Assembly: GCF_026344035.1 (NCBI RefSeq)
Contig: NZ_JAPKND010000001.1
Location: 806,001-870,000, forward strand
Length of the DNA: 64,000 bases
DNA from: Alcaligenes endophyticus
GTDB lineage: Bacteria; Pseudomonadota; Gammaproteobacteria; Burkholderiales; Burkholderiaceae_B
Reading direction: 5' to 3'
Positions 8,724 to 16,787 of this stretch are shown piece after piece. A program made the position numbers and the translations under genes. The notes beneath the pieces are model-generated. The model had not been told where the DNA came from. It did no database searches and worked only from the letters and a program-made list of their open reading frames with translations. Position 1 is the stretch's first letter, and each line of letters starts with the position of its first letter.

Positions 8724-9424
8724 GAATGCCGGGCACCCATATACCTATGTTTACACAGACTGCTCAAAGCGGAGCAGAGGATATTGCCGCAAGGCTTGAA
8801 GAAGACATCGTTTTAGGTCTACTAGCGCCTCAGGTACGCCTTATTGAAGACGACCTTATGGCCCGATTTCAAGCCAAAAGGCATGTAGTACGAGCTGCCT
8901 GCGACTTATTAGAGAAGGCTGGGCTGGTGGAACGTAAGCGTAATGTAGGTGCCATGGTACGCAGCTTCGCTGACACTGACGTCTATCAATTGTACGAGAT
9001 ACGCAGGTTGCTAGAAACGGAAGCTATGCGGCTGGTACCCTTACCCGCACCAGAAGAAATGCTACGCCATTTACATCTTATTCAGGCAAAGCATGATGAA
9101 GCCGTCCAGCTAGCCGACGTGCGGCTGATCTTTCACAGCAACCAAGAGTTTCATCGAGGCTTATTTGGGTACTGTGGCAATCCCCACTTAGCCCAAGCCA
9201 TCGAAGACTTTGCACGCCGCACGCACGCCATCCGCTTTCAAGCTTTGCTTTCACGGGAACAGCAACTGAAATCTCAAAAAGAACATCATCAGTTGCTAGA
9301 ACTCTTAGAGGTAGGCGATCGCGAGACTTTACTGGCACTCACACAAGCCCACCTGATACCGTCTCGCGATTATTATCTACGAACTCGCAATGCCTTAGGC
9401 CTACTATCTGACATTAGACCGTAA
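8720..9424 (+). CDS. GntR-family (FCD) transcriptional regulator
   Basis: A 234-residue regulator with an N-terminal winged helix (about residues 18-80, including LEEDIVLGLLAPQVRLIEDDLMA spread over the recognition region) and an all-helical FCD ligand domain (about 88-220). It is coupled to the dehydratase by a four-base ATGA overlap and ends 11 bases inside the convergent keto-acid cleavage gene. Such regulators usually bind a pathway acid and repress the adjacent catabolic genes; the palindromes at 6913 and 11281 are possible targets. Confidence 0.91.
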   Translation: MRMPGTHIPMFTQTAQSGAEDIAARLEEDIVLGLLAPQVRLIEDDLMARFQAKRHVVRAACDLLEKAGLVERKRNVGAMVRSFADTDVYQLYEIRRLLETEAMRLVPLPAPEEMLRHLHLIQAKHDEAVQLADVRLIFHSNQEFHRGLFGYCGNPHLAQAIEDFARRTHAIRFQALLSREQQLKSQKEHHQLLELLEVGDRETLLALTQAHLIPSRDYYLRTRNALGLLSDIRP

Positions 9425-10232
9425 ACAACTGACGCACTTGATCTGCCGTCGCCAACGGTTGAACAAGACACTCTGCGGCTTCTGCCACCTGACGTACTAA
9501 TGCGGCATTGTCCGGAGCCAGCTTTCCACTTTTCAAATACAAGTTGTTTTCAAAACCTACCCGTACATGTCCACCTAGCGCAGCGGCTGCCGTTGCACAG
9601 GCATGCTCTTGGGGACCAAATGCACACATGGCCCAAGGATAGGCATTGTCATGGACTTGTAAAAATGGCAACAAATCTGTTGGAGCTGAAACCTGGCCTG
9701 CACTATAACGCCCTAGCACGAATAACAAGAACCATGGCGCTTCGCCAATAACGTCTCGCGCACGTAAGTCTTGCCAAGTCTGCACATCGGCAGCATCATA
9801 CAAAATAACCTGAGTCATCACCTGGTTCCGCGCTAACCAGGAAAAGAAGTCCGCCACATCGGCTTCGGGTACCTCGGGACGAACAATTTCACGCAGGCCT
9901 ATAGAAACCGCCTCAGGCTGCGTATCACGCACTACCTGCATTTGTACATGCGGAGTATAAACCTGCGCCGCCTCAGATGTGATCTGAACCACCAGTTCAT
10001 GACCCACAGCCTTACGCACTGCTTGAGTAGCTTCTTTGTACCCGTGCGCATCCAACAAATGGCTTCCATCCGCCTTACGAATATGCATATGTATCATCGC
10101 GGCACCTGCATCCAAACACTGCTTAGCTGTCTGCGCTAACTCTACGGCGGTCAGAGGTACTTGTGGATGCTGCTCTTTAGTTTTGTAGGCTCCATTAGGG
10201 GCTACCGTCACAATCAATGGCGTTTTATTCAT
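9414..10232 (-). CDS. Beta-keto acid cleavage enzyme (BKACE, DUF849 family)
   Basis: A 272-residue zinc-dependent TIM-barrel enzyme of the BKACE family, which condenses a beta-keto acid with acetyl-CoA and cleaves it to acetoacetate plus a new CoA thioester (or the reverse assignment of moieties). Metal ligands are the HxH pair His48 and His50 in AMIHMHIR and a glutamate in VGFENNLYL. The frame is open to 10265, but the ATG at 10232 is chosen: it follows a GAGAGGA site, starts with the family-typical MNKTPLIVTVAPNGA, and overlaps the end of the dehydrogenase gene by eight bases. The substrate cannot be deduced; known members act on 3-keto-5-aminohexanoate or dehydrocarnitine. Confidence 0.88.
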   Translation of the reverse strand: MNKTPLIVTVAPNGAYKTKEQHPQVPLTAVELAQTAKQCLDAGAAMIHMHIRKADGSHLLDAHGYKEATQAVRKAVGHELVVQITSEAAQVYTPHVQMQVVRDTQPEAVSIGLREIVRPEVPEADVADFFSWLARNQVMTQVILYDAADVQTWQDLRARDVIGEAPWFLLFVLGRYSAGQVSAPTDLLPFLQVHDNAYPWAMCAFGPQEHACATAAAALGGHVRVGFENNLYLKSGKLAPDNAALVRQVAEAAECLVQPLATADQVRQLFTV

Positions 10233-11229
10233 TTCCTCTCTCCTCGGCATAAGCGGCATCAGCAATAACAGGTAAATCGGCTTTTATAATGTTTAAACCA
10301 TCTAACAGCGCTGACTGATAACGCTTTCTTTCTTGTGCCACCTCTTCATCCGTCCAAGTATAGAACCCCTGTCCGGTTTTAAGCCCAAAATGACCAGCAG
10401 CCACTTTATCGGCTAAGCAAGCGCTCGGCTCAGTGTTACTGGCTAAGGAGGGGTAAATCATAGCTCCTGCTGCGCAGTGCACTTCTAGGCCGGCGTGTTC
10501 TCGTTGTAAGACGGGGCCAGCCGCCAAAAAACGGAAACCAAAGCCATAACGTACCGCCGCGTCAACATCCTCAGGCGAGGCAATACCCGCGTCTATCATG
10601 GAAAATGCTTCGCGTGCCAACGCATGCTGCAAACGATTAGCCAAAAACCCTGGCAAATCTTTTTTAACTAAAACAGGAACCATCCCACACTGATACATAA
10701 AGGCATGCAAATTGTCAGCCGCATCCCTAGCTGTCGCTTGCCCACAAACCACCTCAACCAAGGGGATAAGATGAGCCGGCATGAAAAAGTGCAGCCCTAT
10801 CATACGTTCGGCGCTGTTAAGCCCCCGTGCAATATCGGATATAGGAAAGCTTGAGCTATTACTCGCCAACAACGTGTCTGGCCGGGCATACTTTTCTAAC
10901 TGAGCAAACAGTGCTTGCTTGATATCTAAACGCTCAGGTATGCATTCAATCACAACGTCCACCTCGGACCACGGCACATCAGCCAAGCTCTGCTTCACCT
11001 GTAACAAATGAAGCTGCCCGGCGGCCTCTTGTTGCTCTAAAAATTCCTGCACTAAGCCAGGTACCAGCGCTGCACGTTCCGATTGTGTTTCTAACACGGT
11101 CACTTTACAGCCGGCACGGCAAAGTACAACAGCGACCCCAGCCCCCATCGTCCCACCACCAACCACTACAGCGTGTGAGCGGGAGGGGCGAAAAAAGTGT
11201 GCTGGTGCGTGGAAAGCAGTAGGCTTCAC
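10225..11229 (-). CDS. 3-hydroxyacyl-CoA dehydrogenase family NAD-dependent dehydrogenase
   Basis: A 334-residue enzyme of the 3-hydroxyacyl-CoA / L-gulonate / carnitine dehydrogenase superfamily. The NAD fold begins VVVGGGTMGAGVAVVL, the catalytic region contains SNSSSFPIS and GLHFFMPAH, and the C-terminal dimerisation domain follows from about residue 190. The frame is open to an ATG at 11295, but the GTG at 11229 is preferred because GGAG lies seven bases before it and the extra N-terminus is atypical. It is the first gene of a two-gene operon with the BKACE enzyme, so it probably makes the 3-keto acid that BKACE cleaves (inference). Confidence 0.86.
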   Translation of the reverse strand: MKPTAFHAPAHFFRPSRSHAVVVGGGTMGAGVAVVLCRAGCKVTVLETQSERAALVPGLVQEFLEQQEAAGQLHLLQVKQSLADVPWSEVDVVIECIPERLDIKQALFAQLEKYARPDTLLASNSSSFPISDIARGLNSAERMIGLHFFMPAHLIPLVEVVCGQATARDAADNLHAFMYQCGMVPVLVKKDLPGFLANRLQHALAREAFSMIDAGIASPEDVDAAVRYGFGFRFLAAGPVLQREHAGLEVHCAAGAMIYPSLASNTEPSACLADKVAAGHFGLKTGQGFYTWTDEEVAQERKRYQSALLDGLNIIKADLPVIADAAYAEERGNE

Positions 11230-11280
11230 TGTATTGCTCCAAATAAGTAGAAAGATAGATCTAGTTTGCCTAGGACATAA

Positions 11281-11299
11281 AAATTTGTAAAACAAATTT
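11281..11299. promoter_or_regulatory. Inverted repeat upstream of the dehydrogenase-BKACE operon
   Basis: AAATTTGT at 11281-11288 and ACAAATTT at 11292-11299 form a perfect 8+3+8 inverted repeat about 50 bases before the GTG start of the dehydrogenase. It is a plausible operator. It does not match the 6913 palindrome closely, so a common regulator is not proven. Confidence 0.4.
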
Positions 11300-11339
11300 A
11301 TTTACTTAATTATGCGGTTTTTTCAATAAATAAGATGGC

Positions 11340-11371
11340 CGAAAAAAACCCGATGTGACTCATCGGGTTCT
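11340..11371 (-). terminator. Rho-independent terminator of mscL
   Basis: On the minus strand AACCCGATG pairs with CATCGGGTT around a five-base loop and runs into seven T residues. It lies 28 bases after the mscL stop. Confidence 0.88.
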
Positions 11372-11398
11372 GTCTTGTGTGCCTAGTTGACGACTACT

Positions 11399-11863
11399 TT
11401 ATTTCTTTAGAGCATCACGAATTTCACGCAACAAGAGCACGTCTTCGGGAGTAGGAGCGGGCGGCGCTTCGGCTTCTGCTGCCACTTCTTTTTTATGCAC
11501 CGCATCACGCATGCGATTTAAGGCTTTCACCATGCAGAAAACCACAAAGGCGAGCAAGATGAAGTTGATCAAAATGGTTAAAAAGCTTCCCCACGACAAG
11601 ATCACTGCACCCGCACTATTTAACGCTTCATAGGTTTCCGGACCACTATACCCCTCTGGCAAACGCAGCACGAGGAACTGATTCGTGAAATCAACCTCGC
11701 CCCCCAGAATAAAACTGATCAAGGGCATCACGATATCTTTCACCAACGAATCGATGATTTTACCAAAAGCAGCCCCAACAATGACCCCTACAGCCAGATC
11801 CATCATGTTGCCTTTTACAGCAAACTCTCGGAACTCTTGCAGAAACCCCCGCGCTTTATTCAT
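11399..11863 (-). CDS. mscL: Large-conductance mechanosensitive channel MscL
   Basis: A 154-residue channel that opens on membrane stretch and releases solutes on osmotic downshift. The N-terminal amphipathic segment ([14 protein letters not shown]) leads into TM1 ([20 protein letters not shown]), which lines the pore and carries the family hydrophobic lock residues; TM2 is at about residues 87-112. The C-terminal bundle helix ([18 protein letters not shown]) is the usual MscL ending. It is monocistronic, with its own terminator. Confidence 0.96.
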   Translation of the reverse strand: MNKARGFLQEFREFAVKGNMMDLAVGVIVGAAFGKIIDSLVKDIVMPLISFILGGEVDFTNQFLVLRLPEGYSGPETYEALNSAGAVILSWGSFLTILINFILLAFVVFCMVKALNRMRDAVHKKEVAAEAEAPPAPTPEDVLLLREIRDALKK

Positions 11864-12012
11864 ACATTCACCTTTTTAATAATCAAACTAAACCAAGTAT
11901 CCCCTGAGGCAATATTTTGCCACCTTCTACTGGGTCCTAGCGGACAGTTGTAAGAATACTCGAAGGCATACAGAAAGCACACCGCTTTTTGCGCTCTGTT
12001 TCACTCACCATG

Positions 12013-12039
12013 ACTCGCTACGTTAAGCGAGCTTTTTTG
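12013..12039 (+). terminator. Rho-independent terminator with no gene in front of it
   Basis: ACTCGCT and AGCGAGC halves form a stem around ACGTTA, followed by six T residues. The only upstream gene, mscL, points the other way, so the terminator most likely ends a small RNA of up to about 130 bases. Confidence 0.65.
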
Positions 12040-12498
12040 TATTCAAGAAGACCTGACATGATCTTGTGGTGTATAAAAGACGCCGCTTTCAATATGGTAA
12101 GAGCCTGACAGGCTTGCTGCGTAAGTCTCGCTAAGGACACGGGGTGATAAAAGAAATTACCGCCTCTTACCCTAGGGTGCTGACTATATACTTGCGCTTC
12201 TTTTATGCAAACTGTATGACAGCATAGGCAGAAGTTTCGTATACTTATAAATTGGCACAAATTTGACACTGTACATAGTGCATGTTGCACTTGTCTTTGC
12301 CAGAAGTACGTTATTTTTTCTACGCTTGCGCTACGAACTAGGCTAGTGAAGAATTTAAGGTGCACAGAGTCTTAAGGCCAAAAAGCCAGTAATCCAGCTC
12401 AACGTACTAATTAAGTGCCAACCCGTTTTTAATTAAGGTAAATCAAAGCCTGCCGCACGTTTCCCAGCATGGACTATCCCTGAACTGGCGGGGAACGC

Positions 12499-12564
12499 TA
12501 TAATGTGGCGCTAATGAATTACATACCCTTGCTGTCAAAAGGGTAATCAGCCTGTTTTGACGGG
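12499..12564 (+). promoter_or_regulatory. petABC promoter -10 element and leader hairpin
   Basis: A consensus TATAAT lies at 12499-12504, 82 bases before petA; no good -35 is seen at 17 bases. Downstream, CTGTCAAAA at about 12532 pairs with TTTTGACGG near 12556 (one G-T pair), giving a leader stem-loop before the ribosome site AAGGA. Confidence 0.5.
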
Positions 12565-12585
12565 CGTCGACAAGGATGCACTTGA

Positions 12586-13227
12586 ATGAGTCACGATAAG
12601 TTATCTACTGATGCTGGCGCGATTGACCCCAATCTGCCGCCTGATCCAGCGCGCCGCACCTGGGTCGCTACTGCCTGTGCTTTAGGCGGTGTCGCCGGTG
12701 TGGGTACTGCCGTTCCGTTCGTCAGCTCTTTTGCGCCTTCCGAGAAGGCAAAGGCTGCCGGAGCCCCTGTCGAGGTTGATATTTCTTCGCTGGCTCCCGG
12801 AGAACTGCGCACCGTAGAGTGGCGCGGCAAGCCCGTCTGGGTTATGCACCGAACCGAGGCGCAAATTGTTGAGCTACCTAAACTAGATAGCCAACTGGCC
12901 GACCCCGATTCGGATCGCCCGGGCTACACCCCTGCCTACGCAAAAAATAATTACCGTTCACGTCGCCCAGAAATCTTCGTCTGTGTCGGCATTTGCACCC
13001 ACTTGGGCTGCTCACCTACCCCTCACCTAGCAGCCGTTGGTGGCCCAGGCCTACCAGCCAACTGGGAAGGTGGCTTTTTGTGCCCATGCCACGGCTCTAC
13101 CTTTGATTTGGCTGGTCGCGTCTTTCGCAATAAGCCTGCCCCCGACAACCTTGAGATTCCCCCTTACGAATTCTCAGCGGATGGCTCGCGCGTCATTATT
13201 GGCGTAGATGAAACTCACCCAGCCTAA
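12586..13227 (+). CDS. petA: Ubiquinol-cytochrome c reductase Rieske iron-sulfur subunit
   Basis: A 213-residue Rieske protein. Residues 23-46 form a twin-arginine signal anchor (ARRTWVATACALGG), so the folded protein is inserted by Tat. The [2Fe-2S] ligands are Cys137 and His139 in CTHLGC and Cys176 and His179 in CPCHGS; Cys142 and Cys178 form the disulfide. It accepts electrons from ubiquinol at the Qo site of the bc1 complex and passes them to cytochrome c1. It is the first gene of petA-petB-petC. Confidence 0.97.
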   Translation: MSHDKLSTDAGAIDPNLPPDPARRTWVATACALGGVAGVGTAVPFVSSFAPSEKAKAAGAPVEVDISSLAPGELRTVEWRGKPVWVMHRTEAQIVELPKLDSQLADPDSDRPGYTPAYAKNNYRSRRPEIFVCVGICTHLGCSPTPHLAAVGGPGLPANWEGGFLCPCHGSTFDLAGRVFRNKPAPDNLEIPPYEFSADGSRVIIGVDETHPA

Positions 13228-13277
13228 ATCGGCTGTGACCTAACACCGTATTCAATAAAGATAGAAGGAGCCGTTTC

Positions 13278-14666
13278 ATGGCTGGCGAGAAAACCGTCGA
13301 AACGACAGGACTCTTGGGATGGATTGACAGGCGTTTCCCCCTGACATCCATGTACAAAGAGCATATGTCTGAATACTATGCTCCGAAGAACTTCAATTTT
13401 TGGTATTTCTTCGGTTCCTTAGCACTATTAGTGCTAGTTATCCAAATCGTCACCGGGATTTTCCTGGTTATGAACTACAAACCCGACGCCAAATTAGCGT
13501 TTGAGTCTGTGGAATACATTATGCGTGAAGTGCCGGGCGGCTGGATGATCCGCTACATGCACTCCACTGGCGCCTCCATGTTCTTCGTGGTGGTGTATCT
13601 GCACATGCTGCGCGGCTTGTTCTACGGCTCATACCGTAAACCGCGCGAACTGGTGTGGATTTTTGGCGTTGCTATCTTCTTATGCTTAATGGGCGAGGCC
13701 TTCTTTGGCTACCTCTTGCCCTGGGGCCAAATGTCTTTCTGGGGTGCTCAGGTTATTGTGAACCTGTTTGCTGCCATTCCTCTCATCGGACCTGACCTGG
13801 CCATTTTCATTCGTGGTGACTACGTTGTTTCTGATGCCACATTGAACCGCTTCTTTGCATTGCACGTTATCGCTATCCCGCTGGTTATCTTGGGCTTAGT
13901 CGTCGCACACCTTATCGCTTTGCACGAAGTAGGGTCCAACAACCCAGATGGTATCGAAATCAAAGAAGGCCCCAAAGATGCGCAAGGTCGCCCCTTAGAT
14001 GGCATTCCTTTCCATCCTTACTACTCGGTGCACGACATCCTTGGTGTGGCAGGCTTTCTGATCATTTTCGCGGCCATTATGTTCTTTGCCCCAGAAATGG
14101 GCGGCTACTTCTTGGAATACAACAACTTTATTCCTGCTGATGCCTTAAAGACTCCTCCGCATATTGCTCCTGTGTGGTACTTCACGCCGTTTTACTCTAT
14201 GCTGCGTGCCACTACCGACGACTTCACCTGGATCTTGACTGGCGCTTCCGTATTCGGAGCCGTAGCCCTGTTCCTGCGTGGTAATCTGCAAGGTATGCTG
14301 CGTATCGCCATTCCTTTCATTTTGTTGGCCGTTGCCGTTGCTTTCCGCGTTATCGATGCCAAATTCTGGGGTGTGGTGGCCATGGGCGGCGCTGTGGTAA
14401 TTCTATTCTTCTTGCCATGGCTGGATCACAGCCCTGTCAAGTCAATCCGTTACCGTCCTACCTGGCACAAATTCTTTTATGCGATTTTCATCGTCAACTT
14501 CGTGATCCTGGGCTACTTGGGCACACAAGCACCAAATGATCTCTACAACCTGCTTAGCCAGATTGGTACCGTGATCTACTTGGCGTTCTTCTTCCTGATG
14601 CCTGTCTGGAGCCGTCTGGGTACATTTAAACCTGTGCCCGAGCGCGTGACCTTCCGCCCTCACTAG
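13278..14666 (+). CDS. petB: Cytochrome b subunit of the bc1 complex
   Basis: A 462-residue integral membrane protein with about eight spans. Paired haem-ligating histidines are found in helix B (RYMHSTGASMFFVVVYLHM) and helix D (FFALHVIAIPLVILGLVVAH region), and the Qo-site PEW-type motif lies in the loop near PPHIAPVWYFTPFYSML. The N-terminal and C-terminal halves are fused in one chain, as in proteobacterial bc1 complexes rather than b6f. A strong AGAAGGAG site precedes the start; petC follows after 14 bases. Confidence 0.97.
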   Translation: MAGEKTVETTGLLGWIDRRFPLTSMYKEHMSEYYAPKNFNFWYFFGSLALLVLVIQIVTGIFLVMNYKPDAKLAFESVEYIMREVPGGWMIRYMHSTGASMFFVVVYLHMLRGLFYGSYRKPRELVWIFGVAIFLCLMGEAFFGYLLPWGQMSFWGAQVIVNLFAAIPLIGPDLAIFIRGDYVVSDATLNRFFALHVIAIPLVILGLVVAHLIALHEVGSNNPDGIEIKEGPKDAQGRPLDGIPFHPYYSVHDILGVAGFLIIFAAIMFFAPEMGGYFLEYNNFIPADALKTPPHIAPVWYFTPFYSMLRATTDDFTWILTGASVFGAVALFLRGNLQGMLRIAIPFILLAVAVAFRVIDAKFWGVVAMGGAVVILFFLPWLDHSPVKSIRYRPTWHKFFYAIFIVNFVILGYLGTQAPNDLYNLLSQIGTVIYLAFFFLMPVWSRLGTFKPVPERVTFRPH

Positions 14667-14680
14667 ATAACATTTACGGA

Positions 14681-15535
14681 ATGACCATGATTAAAAAACT
14701 GCTTGGCGCTCTGGCATTATCTTTAAGCTGCTCGGTAGGCTTTGCCGCCGAAGCTGGCTATCCCATAGAGTCTGCGCCCAACCGAATCAACAATATGGCT
14801 TCGTTGCAAAATGGTGCCAAATTGTTTGTGAACTACTGTTTGAACTGCCACAGCGCCAATGCTGTGCGTTACAACACCCTGACACAAATTGGCCTTACTG
14901 ACGACGAAATCAGAAAAAACCTGCTATTTTCGGCTGATAAGGTTGGCGACTTAATGAAAATCGCCATGACACGTGAAATGGGAGCCAAATGGTTTGGTGC
15001 GGCCCCCCCTGACTTATCTGTTATTGCACGTGCCAAATCTACTAACTTAGGCCCTTCTGGTACAGACTATATCTATACCTACTTGCGTACTTTTTACCGT
15101 GATGCAGCCAGCCCAACAGGCTGGAACAACCTCGCTTTTCCAAGCGTAGGCATGCCCCACGCTATGTGGGAGCGTCAAGGTGGGAACAGTGTTAAGCGCG
15201 AAACTATCGCTCAAGTCACTAACGACGACGGTACCAAAGAATGGGTGCGCACCACAGCTAGCTACGACCCCGAGGGCTTCTCTGTCATAAATACCGAAAC
15301 CTTAGCCAACTACAGTGGCAAAGCGGTCGACAACGTCACCCTTACCCCTGTTAACGCCAAACAAGCGGCAGCCTACGACAACGACGTCGCCGATCTAGCT
15401 AACTTCTTAGGGTGGATGGCAGAACCCGCGCAGCTAACACGTAAGAAAATCGGTGCGGGTGTAGTGCTATTCTTACTGGTGTTTTTCGGTGTTGCTTGGC
15501 GTCTAAACCGCGTCTTCTGGAAAGACGTTAAATAA
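14681..15535 (+). CDS. petC: Cytochrome c1 subunit of the bc1 complex
   Basis: A 284-residue c-type cytochrome. A Sec signal peptide ends near VGFAAEAG, the single haem site is CLNCH at about residues 57-61, and a C-terminal helix (GVVLFLLVFFGVAW) anchors the protein facing the periplasm. It passes electrons from the Rieske centre to soluble or membrane cytochrome c. An ATG at 14687 is a possible second start. No terminator separates it from sspA, 143 bases away, apart from a GGGGAACTG-type hairpin in the gap. Confidence 0.96.
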   Translation: MTMIKKLLGALALSLSCSVGFAAEAGYPIESAPNRINNMASLQNGAKLFVNYCLNCHSANAVRYNTLTQIGLTDDEIRKNLLFSADKVGDLMKIAMTREMGAKWFGAAPPDLSVIARAKSTNLGPSGTDYIYTYLRTFYRDAASPTGWNNLAFPSVGMPHAMWERQGGNSVKRETIAQVTNDDGTKEWVRTTASYDPEGFSVINTETLANYSGKAVDNVTLTPVNAKQAAAYDNDVADLANFLGWMAEPAQLTRKKIGAGVVLFLLVFFGVAWRLNRVFWKDVK

Positions 15536-15678
15536 AGCGTTATCCTATCCTGAGTCGGGGAACTGCTTTCATGCTAGTTCCTCGCGCCAGATCTACATGG
15601 CCAGAGCTATAACTGGTCATTGTTTCCTGAGCCCCTTTTTGGCTCTTATTTTCATTTCTACGATTGGAATCCCATACC

Positions 15679-16287
15679 ATGATGGTGCTCTATTCTGGAA
15701 CAACCTGCCCGTTTTCACAGCGCTGCCGTTTCGTGCTGTTTGAAAAAGGCATGGACTTCGAGATCCGCGACATCGACTTGTACAACAAGCCCGAAGATAT
15801 CGCCGTCATGAACCCTTATGGCCAAGTTCCCATTTTGGTGGAACGTGACCTGGTTCTTTACGAGTCCAACATCATCAACGAGTACATCGATGAGCGTTTT
15901 CCACACCCTCAATTGATGCCTGCGGACCCTACCATGCGTGCTCGCACGCGCCTGTTCTTGTACAACTTTGAAAAAGAGCTGTTTGTACATGTCAACACGC
16001 TGGAAGACCGCCGTAATACCGATACCAAATCGCAAGATGCTGCACGCGCAAGCATTCGTAATCACCTTTCCATGTTAGCGCCCATTTTGCTGAAAAATCG
16101 CTACATGCTGGGTGAAGAGTTCACCATGCTCGATGTTGCCGTAGCACCCTTGCTCTGGCGTCTGGATCACTACGGTATTGAATTACCCAAAAGCGCCGCA
16201 CCTGTGCAAAAATATGCTGAACGAGTCTTCTCACGTCCTGCTTATATTGAGGCACTAACTCCGTCTGAAAAAGTGATGCGTCGCTAA
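15679..16287 (+). CDS. sspA: Stringent starvation protein A (glutathione S-transferase fold)
   Basis: A 202-residue GST-fold protein that binds RNA polymerase rather than acting as a transferase. The thioredoxin-like part begins MMVLYSGTTCPFSQRCRFVL, and the NPYGQVPILVE and LYESNIINEYIDERFPHPQL motifs are typical SspA. A TTG codon at 15664 would extend the frame, but the ATG at 15679 gives the conserved N-terminus. In enterics SspA controls stationary-phase and acid-tolerance genes. It lies in the conserved pet-sspAB order, six bases before sspB. Confidence 0.94.
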   Translation: MMVLYSGTTCPFSQRCRFVLFEKGMDFEIRDIDLYNKPEDIAVMNPYGQVPILVERDLVLYESNIINEYIDERFPHPQLMPADPTMRARTRLFLYNFEKELFVHVNTLEDRRNTDTKSQDAARASIRNHLSMLAPILLKNRYMLGEEFTMLDVAVAPLLWRLDHYGIELPKSAAPVQKYAERVFSRPAYIEALTPSEKVMRR

Positions 16288-16293
16288 ACGCCT

Positions 16294-16713
16294 ATGCAAG
16301 AAAGCTCTACTAAACCCTATCTATTACGCGCTTTACACGAATGGTGCACGGATAACGGCTATACACCACACATTGTTGTGACCATAGACGAAAATACCGT
16401 CGTTCCTCGGGCTCACATCCAAGATGGCCAAATCACGCTCAACGTTGGGCATTTGGCCACTAACGGATTGCGTATCGGCAATGACTACATCGAGTTTCAA
16501 GCTCGTTTTGGTGGAATTACCGAAGATATTTTCGTACCGATTGCTGCTGTTTCTGCTATTTACGCACGCGAAACGGGAGCCGGAATGGGGTTTGAAGTCG
16601 TTGAGTCTGCTCCTTACGCCGAATCCGATCAGCCTGCCCAGGCAAGCAGCTCAAGCTCGGAAACGAAAAAATCAGACGATGCGAAACCTTCACATTTAAG
16701 TATCGTGAAATAA
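16294..16713 (+). CDS. sspB: ClpXP protease specificity-enhancing factor SspB
   Basis: A 139-residue adaptor that carries ssrA-tagged polypeptides to ClpXP. The folded part (residues 8-110) has the SspB signature KPYLLRALHEWCTDNGYTPH and RFGGITEDIFVPIAAVSAIYA. A Ser-rich linker follows and the C-terminal PSHLSIVK is the short ClpX-binding tail, as in the E. coli adaptor. It forms an operon with sspA and is followed by a terminator. Confidence 0.95.
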   Translation: MQESSTKPYLLRALHEWCTDNGYTPHIVVTIDENTVVPRAHIQDGQITLNVGHLATNGLRIGNDYIEFQARFGGITEDIFVPIAAVSAIYARETGAGMGFEVVESAPYAESDQPAQASSSSSETKKSDDAKPSHLSIVK

Positions 16714-16738
16714 AGTAGCGCCTTTGCTAGTGCGTAAA

Positions 16739-16775
16739 AAAAGCCGATGTCGCTTAAGCGAGGTCGGCTTTTTCT
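16739..16775. terminator. Bidirectional terminator between sspB and cysW
   Basis: AAGCCGA and TCGGCTT halves with an inner TCGCT/AGCGA stem form a strong hairpin. A-rich and T-rich flanks on the two sides suit both sspB (plus) and cysW (minus). Confidence 0.85.
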
Positions 16776-16787
16776 TGTGCCTAACGT

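Larger units (their letters stand above)
11864..12585. other. Gene-free stretch between mscL and petA
   Basis: About 720 bases without a convincing gene. It contains one clear plus-strand terminator (12013-12039), which implies a short untranslated transcript starting after about 11880, and the petA promoter and leader. A 115-codon minus-strand open frame crosses 12018-12365, but it has no ribosome site, an odd Cys/His-rich composition and covers the terminator, so it is not called. Confidence 0.5.

Noticed and set aside
12018-12365. 115-codon minus-strand open frame
   Set aside because: No ribosome site, unlikely Cys/His-rich composition, and it runs over a plus-strand terminator.
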